Source: Panaeolus papilionaceus (Eukaryota; Basidiomycota; Agaricomycetes; Agaricales). From it: a stretch of 64,000 nt of DNA. The DNA is taken from the NCBI GenBank assembly GCA_015501605.1, contig JADNRZ010000013.1, forward strand, positions 558,001-622,000, in the 5' to 3' direction. The notes beneath the pieces were generated by a model. That model did no database searches, was not told the origin of the DNA, and saw only the letters and a list, made by a program, of their open reading frames with translations. Numbering within the stretch: position 1 is the stretch's first letter; the number at the start of each line of letters is the position of its first letter. The position numbers and the translations under genes are program-made. Below are positions 57,401-64,000 of this stretch, in pieces.

Positions 57401-58602
57401 GTTTGCCATCTGCCACATTTTGACATGTCTTCAGGGGAATGTGCGATCCCCACCAGAAGGACGGGTATGTATCTCGAGTATTGCTATCCTGCATATCTCT
57501 GACCTCAAGATAGCTTTATCTGCCCAAGTACCGAGGTCTTTGGTACAGCTAGCATCATCGTAAGTTCCAAATAAACTTGACATTTCTGTACTTCTTTTTA
57601 CTGATCGCTATTTACAGTGGGGTGGGACTCGCTTCATCTTTTAAACATCTCAGACGTGGTACTGACAGGATCTTGCCAGGTGTCATCGGTCCAAGACTCC
57701 AGTTCTCCAAGGGAGAGACTTACTAGTAAGTCACCACGCATCTGGCAGATTTGATGCATTCTGACGTCTATGATCAGCCCCCTTTTGTTCTTCTTCTTGG
57801 TCGGAACGATTGCCCCCGTTATCCCTTGGGTCATCAGCAAGCGCTACCCCAACAGCTTCTTCAAATATGTCAAGTAAGTTATTCTGTCGTGTCATGATTG
57901 ACATTCGCTTACGATTTTGTAGCTTGTAAGCTATATTTCCACACAATTACTATTGAACAGGACCTCATGATCTGTTCGTCTCTCAGGCCAGTCATCTTCA
58001 ACGGAACAGGTCTCATTCCACCCGCGACTGCCATCAACTATGTACCTTGGGCGTGAGTTTATTCTCTTTACCGAGAAGGATCCATCTCACAAATATTGTG
58101 GCTACCCAGTGCTGTCGGCTTCGTCTTCCAATACGTTATCAGGAGGAGACATTTCTCTTGGTGGACCAAGTACAACTGTAAGGATCCTTGTTACCTTTCC
58201 CCCGCTTATCCAGCGCACTCAATAAAACTCAGACGTACTTGCGGCTGCCCTCGACTCCGGTGTTGCCGTATCTATTTTGGTGATATTCTTCTGCCTGCAA
58301 TTCCCTAGGAACGGAACTGTACGTATAGCTTTGATTGTTCTCCCCCCACAGTTACTCATATGGTTTCACAGATCGGGTTGACCACAATCCAGGCTTGGTG
58401 GGGGTAAGTCGTGTCCATGTGTTTATTGTGAACGCTCGCTCACATTGCTGTGTAGTAATACGTTCCCATTCGAGACCGCTGATGGTCTTGGTACACCCAT
58501 CCGTCAACTCGCCGAGGGGCAAATATTCGGGTAAGCTTTGGCATGTTTGAAATCACAGATTTGTCCAAGCTAACACTTGTCTTCAGCCCATCTCACTGGT
58601 AA
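54436..58602 (+). CDS. Oligopeptide transporter, OPT family
   Basis: A gene with about 20 exons split by introns near 50 bp. The first three are 54436-54514, a 14-nt exon 54591-54604, and 54657-55013; the stop is 58600-58602 after FGPSHW. The product is a roughly 750-aa plasma-membrane proton-coupled peptide transporter. Family marks: an acidic cytosolic start (DDPDMPVSTFRTWVIGLAWA), INPGPFTVKEHVLITIMA, YATDIIAVQRVYYNQ, WPTNLVNCALFNTLHS, the conserved KIPPKPMFFSQVVATIIAG (related to the KIPPR motif), MCDPHQKDGFICPS, and INYVPWAIVGFVFQYVIRR. Twelve to sixteen hydrophobic segments are visible. A frame break near 57620 disappears when the short intron with donor GTGGGA is removed (WG|VIGPRLQFS). 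The substrate may be tetra- or pentapeptides, as for characterised relatives; this is inferred. Confidence 0.92.
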
Positions 58603-59020
58603 ATATCAATTGCCAGCATTTTAAGATCCTGCGCCACCTTTATGTAATACTATGTAGCACTTTTTTGAATATCATGACCCCATTTACTTGATTCAAATTG
58701 GGCGAGCAACATGTTGCTCAACGATTCTGCGAAACATAGTGGGAAGTACAAACAAAAGAGCTGTAATGAAATATTTGTAGCGATTAGCGATGTGTCTCTT
58801 TACCTCTCAGAGAAAATAAACTATAGATATACCTAAGCTTTATCTCTCGTAGTAAAGCGACTTTAAGGTGGAGTTTGTTGTAATCGTGGAGAGCGTAGCC
58901 CCTAACTTATCAGTGTATGTGTCTGTTTGGTTCCAATGATTAATGGATCTGATTGAGCTATGACTGGACGCGTTCATTGTCCAACGACGACCACCAAGTA
59001 ACAAATCTTAACATCTCGTC
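58603..59020. other. Intergenic
   Basis: AT-rich spacer with the OPT 3' flank and the CSN7 promoter. No further feature seen. Confidence 0.55.
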
Positions 59021-60180
59021 ATGGATATTGGAAACTTCCCTGCAAAGCTTGAACCCTATCTGCTCATGGGCAAATCTATGAAGGGAGCTGCTGCTGCCAA
59101 ACTCGTACAAGATGCAACATCTGCGCCAGGAGTGTTTGTCTTTTCAGAGCTACTTCAACTGCCCAACATACAAGAGGTGCTTCAACAAAATGAAGTCATA
59201 CGTGATGCAGGATCTGATTTCTAGTGATTAAATAGTTGGCCAAAAGCGAGCAGCACCAAAAATCGTTCTCCTTACTGCAGCTTTTTGCTTATAAGACCTA
59301 CCAGGACTATCTCAGTAAGTCCTCAGAATCGAACGGCGTTATCTTAGCTATACTAATCTTATTAGAGCATAAGGACCAGCTTCCACCACTAAGTGATGCT
59401 CAACTTACCAAACTCAAGCACTTGACAATCGTATCCCTTGCGGCTGAAAGGCGTGTAAGCCAACAGTATTGAGATCTGGCGTTATTCCCACTGATGTTAA
59501 ATTCAAGATTCTCCCCTATGCCGATCTCCAACAAACATTAGAAATATCGAATGTCAGGGAACTTGAAGACCTCATCATCGACGCAATTTATCTCGACCTA
59601 TTGCAAGGCAAGCTTGATCAAAAGGAGGAACAGCTCGAGGTCACCTATACAATGGGCAGGGATATTGAACCGGGGAAGCTAGAACAGATTTTGGCGGCAT
59701 TGAAAGACTGGTGCGCCCATATAAAACATGAATCATTACCTCGTGCTTCCATCGTGCTCATACAAAAACACCTACATTCAGGGCATCCACAACCGCAGCC
59801 GTTCTCACGTCTTTAGATAACAAAATCAGTTCAGTTGCTTCAGAAGCTACCGCTCGCAAATTGGCTGAGGCGGAGCATGAGAAAATCGTCCAGGCCAATT
59901 TGAAGGAAGCTTTCGACAAGCAAAAAGACAAGAGCCTGGGAGGCGGGGCCATGACTGGACGTCGTCCGCTGTATAACCTATCGGACCGTAACGATTCAAT
60001 GGACGTGGACGAGCCCGATAGCAAAGGAAAAAATCGCAAGTACGTAACTCTTTAATCGAATTGAATTTCTGCGTTTGTGAACTCCCAAACTAATTGTATT
60101 TGTTCCTGATTCCGTAACATTAAATTTATAGGGCGTCCCAAGAAGCACCCAAGGGGTCGAGGAAGAGAAACAAGTTTTAG
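59021..60180 (+). CDS. CSN7: COP9 signalosome subunit 7 (PCI domain)
   Basis: Exons 59021-59194, 59236-59454, 59508-59742, 59817-60039 and 60132-60180 join in phase to 299 aa. The N-terminal helices ([34 protein letters not shown]) lead to the PCI winged-helix part [44 protein letters not shown] and [11 protein letters not shown], nearly word for word the CSN7 pattern. A coiled-coil ([20 protein letters not shown]), an acidic spacer ([13 protein letters not shown]) and a basic end (KGSRKRNKF) follow. CSN7 is a scaffold subunit of the complex that removes NEDD8 from cullins, and so it acts on the SCF ligases that F-box proteins serve. Intron 1 is only 41 bp and has an unusual GTCATA donor, so that junction is less certain. 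Confidence 0.9.
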
Positions 60181-60996
60181 TTCAGATCTGACCTTTGGCA
60201 TAGGTTCACATACTTCGCCTTTCATAGTCTCTTTTATTCCTTGTACATTGTTCCTGACACCCAAATTGTGTATCATATCTGACATATCTCTAACGTTCAT
60301 TGCAGTGAAATTTGACTCATCACGCATCATGACTGTAGAAGGAGGTCTAGTCGATCTATTCATAGAAGCCAGCCGCATGCCATCTGTCTCTTCGGTGATG
60401 TGCATGACAGCGCTAACAATCTTTCTCGAGGTAAATTGCTATACCGCCACGGTGTTCCTGGATGAATGAGTCGTCGCTTCAACAGTCAATCCAACAAATT
60501 TTCTGGCAAGGCAGATGACGGCTTTCCATTTAAGACTTTGTATAGGACAAGTATTACCTCGGCGTATGACATTCCAAGTCCTTGGCAACCAGCTTCGTCA
60601 CTTTTGGAATACACCATAATGTGCATCTGTTGAACAATCGCCTCAAGGGCGAAAAGTCCGCATGTGTTCCCTTATCATCTAAGCTAGAACATCGGAGGTT
60701 TAGTAACCCTCATTAAGTTTAATAGATGTGTTGCGTAGCCGTCAGGAATGAGGTCGCCATACTTCCTAAGAACAAAGTAGGTAACACCTTATCCACATGC
60801 TGTGCACAAAAAGGCGAACCTGATGTGCCGAAACCAGGCAAGGGAACGTGCCTGATGTGGTCATATGTAAAAAAGCGCCATCATAGTGCTATTGAAATCC
60901 CTTATATCTAAACGCTGACAACCACACAAAGCTTTTTTGTCCTCATTGTTCTCTCCCCTCACTTCATTGCTACGTGTCGCTCCCTGTCCTCACCGT
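60181..60996. other. Intergenic
   Basis: Spacer between the CSN7 gene and the following unknown gene. No coding frame with recognisable features. Confidence 0.5.
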
Positions 60997-61778
60997 ATGG
61001 CTGCGGTCTCCTCATCAAGCCCTGCTTCAGTCAGGACAAGTTTCTCCAGGCCTGCACAGACAGCAGTCTATTCCATCCAGCCGATAACACTTTCGAATGC
61101 CAAAAGACAACCACCTCGCACTGCTCCTCACGGTACACTCTCTCCCGCCCACAAGCCTCGACCGGCGAAACAGACTCGAGAATCTACCATCGAAGCAATC
61201 GCGAGATTCAAACCCACATCCCGGGATGTCATCAGCGGTATCGCGCCTCACGTTTTCGACGAACGAAGACGGCGGCGGAGCCAGAAGCGTGCCTCGAGGC
61301 GGTCATGGTGTGAAGCTAATGGGCTTATCCACGTTCAAAATCAGAAGTTTTCATCTCCTCTGCGGCGCACCACTGTGCTATCATTAGAGGAACACTCTAT
61401 CTATCTTGGTGAGTCGAATTCCTTCAGTCCTTGGTGCACACAGAGCCCCGGAGAATTTCCAGCTTATCTTTACTGACATGCACCGCTATCTATAATAGAG
61501 CACTCTGGTTCGAAAGTTTCTCTGACGTCGGAGCCGCTCGATGTCACTCCTCCGAGCATTGTGGTGGCAGCGAGCGGTGCCCCATCCAGGCCCCCCTCAC
61601 TGACAGATTCTCAACATCCGCGAGAAAACCATATGCTACACCCACCTCCGATCAGCGTACTGAATACTCAGCCTGCCAAAGGTGTGGATAGGTCGGCAAA
61701 GAGGTCACAGTTCCGCATCGATTTAGATGTTCTTAAGTGCGTATAATTAACTATTACTGTGTTCCTAGCAGCTTTTAA
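60997..61778 (+). CDS. Unknown basic, Ser/Pro-rich protein
   Basis: Exons 60997-61408, 61499-61736 and 61769-61778 join in phase to 219 aa. The protein is disordered in character: Ser/Pro/Thr-rich at first, then a very basic patch (FDERRRRRSQKRASRRSW), then LEEHSIYLEHSGSKVSLTS and a Pro-rich end with RIDLDVL. The frame is open upstream to 60937 without an ATG, so the first ATG at 60997 is used. No family is recognised. The basic patch could be a nuclear localisation or nucleic-acid-binding signal. The last exon would be tiny (10 nt); without that intron the frame stops at 61746. Confidence 0.55.
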
Positions 61779-63388
61779 CGGGTTATCTTCGGTAATGTGA
61801 GTAGAACTCTCATCGTTAAACTAAGGCGAGTTACAATACATCTAGTGCCATTGCGTCCTATTTTCATTGCTTATACTTTGCCAAAATGTTAGGTTCTCCA
61901 AGTTTCGATCAGTTCACTAGCGCAACCCAACTCCACTCATTCCACCATCCAGTCTGCAGGCCAGACAGCGTTTTCAAATTTCCGCACTCTTTGTCCTCGT
62001 CTAGAGCACCTGACGGCTTCTCTCCATTATAACAGCATCATCACAACATTTCACGTCTCATTGAATTTCACAACACACTGCATCATTTTTCCCTTATGAA
62101 CAATGTATAGTTCCACCATGTCAAACCACACGGCGTACACACACACGAGGTTTCCCAAATCCCGGTACCCACCATCCACATCTTTACCAGCATTGTAATT
62201 TACCGAGTATTATTCTCTATTGACTACGTTTAGACAGAAATAACAGACGTAGCTTAGAATTGTATATCCCTTGAACTTCCTAAGGTTCTTTTTGTAATCA
62301 TGATTGAACCTTCTGTGCCATATATTCAGTCGCTCTGACGCTCTCAAGGTCCTACTCCTGTGGGGACGTGCCTGCTTCATCTGAAATGGCGCAATTTCGC
62401 AACAAATCGTTCACTCACCTCTCCGAATCTTCGCGAGGTGAAGTTGATAGTAGAACAAGTACCAGGAAGCATCCTCAGAACTGACTTTGCGATAAGATAT
62501 CATGCCCGTGTTGAGCACAGTATGATGCCTCGGTCAGCCTAGACTTCAAGTTGTATCCAGTTACCAGCTATCCTCACCTCACAACGCAGTGCGCACTCCT
62601 TGAGCATGTCAAGGGTCAGTCACTGTTGTTAAGTAGACGACACTCGGAATGTTTCGGAATAGATACCTATCTCAAACTTCTCTATTGCGTTATCTGGACA
62701 ACGAGCAACAGCCATCAAACACCAACACCCTGGATGTGAGCATCGAAATGCGGCCCCAGCATTCTGCTTGTCAGATCTACCCTAAAACTCAACCCTGTTA
62801 TCGTAGGCTGTCGTCAAGATAGTCATTGATATTACAGGGCTGTATTAAACTGTACTTGTGGACTGACAGAATGCTTGGATCAGGCTAGCTACTGACAGCG
62901 AGAATGGTGAACGGACGATAAGCGCGCGACGCGTCTTTCTCGGAAGTCACGTGTCAAGATAAAGGTGCCGTGTCCGCCTCTCAGAAGGCGTGTGAAGTGA
63001 AAGCAGAAGAAAACCTTGGTTCAACGTTTGCTTGAGCCAAATCTTCCCCCGAAGAAGCTTCCAACAGCTCGCAACAGATGCCCCTAATCTATCAGAGTTA
63101 ATATGTCACAATGTGATAAAATGCCAGGTCAAACTCGAGGTCATCCAACAGCGTCATGAATCTGTCATATTTGAAACATTGACAGATATGCCAAGCGATA
63201 CCGACGTCGACCTGCGGTGCGGGAGTGGATCAAACGAATGAAACAGCGAATAGCCATGTGAGTATGATCTTCGCACTTCAAAAGGGACTTGTAGGAAATA
63301 TTATCTTGAAAGTGTACATTAAATGTTACAGGTATACTTGAAAAGATAAGCTTAAGCAACTCTGTTCGCATCCTCAGGAAGTTGCCTA
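61779..63388. other. Intergenic
   Basis: 1.6 kb convergent spacer without a supported gene. It is rich in short CACACA and TCACAACA words near 62030-62150. Confidence 0.5.
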
Positions 63389-64000
63389 TTAGTATTGGGG
63401 TTTTCGTCCTGAGATTTGATAAAAGGTGTATCCCTGTTATTGACTGAGTTGGCATTCAGGACATCTTCCAACAATAGATCGTTAACTCACCATCAAGACA
63501 CCTTTAACGTCTTCCCTTTTCAGACCCTTTGGATCCTTGTCACGGAGCAAAATCCACGTTGCCAGCCATTCGAAGCAAGCGGAAAACCATCCAAACTTGA
63601 GATAGACAGGTTCAGTCCGTGCATCGAAGCTTCTGGCAACCGATTGTCGACTCACGAAATCAAATAGGTTCCTGTTCCCTCTAATCATTCTCACTCCCTC
63701 CCAGAATGTCAGGTGTGTGTGTGGCTCGGAGCTATAGGTATCGAAGATGGAATTGAATCGTGCCTGATCAAACTCTCCCGTGACTGTGTAGGAGCCTGAG
63801 CTGGAGCCATGCATTGCCTGCAGCTCAATTAGACGTTGAATCTCGACCTCATTCAGAAAAGTTCGAACGTACGCGGTGCATATTCTTAATCTTAAGTCGG
63901 AAAAACGGATCAGGGATCCAAGAGTCCTGAGTAATCCATCTGGGCGATGTAGTCAGTTAATTACTCGACATTGCACAGTCTCATTTGACACTCACGAAAA
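63389..64000 (-). CDS. Caleosin/peroxygenase family protein, 5' end beyond window
   Basis: Minus-strand exons, from the right edge: an exon end at about 64000-63996, then 63938-63872 (WITQDSWIPDPFFRLKIKNM), 63815-63660 with HGSSSGSYTVTGEFD, FDTYSSEPHTHLTFWEGV and NRNLFDF, about 63598-63491 (FGWFSACFEWLATWILLRDK, then KREDVKGV), and a last exon ending at 63391-63389 (YTFYQISGRKPQY). Caleosins (PF05042) are heme peroxygenases on lipid droplets or ER, with one EF-hand, a Pro-knot/hydrophobic segment and conserved His ligands. The EF-hand loop here (TYSSEPHTHLTF) lacks the usual Asp/Gly pattern, and the usual GVYDG motif at the last exon junction reads GVLMG. Calcium binding may be lost. The N-terminus is outside the window. 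Confidence 0.8.

Noticed and set aside
57600..57700. Frame break in the OPT gene after SIIW
   Set aside because: Explained by a short intron with donor GTGGGA and acceptor TTGCCAG, restoring WGVIGPRLQFS.

Overview
The window is nuclear DNA of a filamentous basidiomycete, most likely an Agaricomycete. Coding sequences are broken by many 41-90 bp GT-AG introns, no operons or Shine-Dalgarno sites are seen, and the gene set is typical of wood- or litter-decay mushrooms: F-box expansions, GH6 cellobiohydrolase, OPT peptide transporter, ArAE-type transporter, caleosin, augmin-like coiled-coil gene. No rRNA, convincing tRNA, CRISPR array or transposase gene was found.

Layout. 1-1.3 kb: GC-rich word repeats. 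1.3-11.6 kb: two F-box genes (+), a convergent coiled-coil gene (-, probably frameshifted), APC11 (+), and a decayed copy of an ArAE_2/BRE4-type membrane transporter (-). 12.7-17.4 kb: an Rgp1-type gene (Ypt6 GEF subunit) whose last third is spread over three frames. 18.7-19.9 kb: a 7-TM rhodopsin-like protein. 20.4-21.6 kb: truncated STT3 and ABC-C gene ends lying back to back. 22.1-25.5 kb: two divergently transcribed, mostly helical proteins of unknown function that share at least three phase-0 intron positions. 25.6-26.5 kb: GH6 pseudogene. 27.4-32.5 kb: apparently intact ArAE_2 transporter. 32.7-38.6 kb: two F-box genes (-), each accompanied by a relic of the coiled-coil gene (+). 39.2-40.5 kb: GPALPP-motif protein. 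42.1-44.6 kb: PSP1-domain protein. 44.6-48.5 kb: gene-poor. 48.5-49.9 kb: intact secreted GH6. 51.6-52.8 kb: GT25 glycosyltransferase. 54.4-58.6 kb: OPT transporter. 59.0-60.2 kb: COP9 signalosome subunit 7. 61.0-61.8 kb: unknown protein. 63.4-64.0 kb: 5'-truncated caleosin.

Two themes stand out. First, segments 1.3-11.6 kb and 27.4-38.6 kb form an inverted segmental duplication (F-box genes, convergent coiled-coil gene, transporter). Loss is reciprocal: the transporter survives only in the right arm and the coiled-coil gene in near-complete form only in the left, while all four F-box genes stay open. Second, the divergent pair at 22-25.5 kb is the best candidate for an undescribed system: ancient paralogs sharing one intergenic region, only one of which carries a glycine-rich hydrophobic hairpin.

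All exon structures are read by eye from splice sites, reading phase and paralog comparison. Family names rest on recognised motifs; no search was run.
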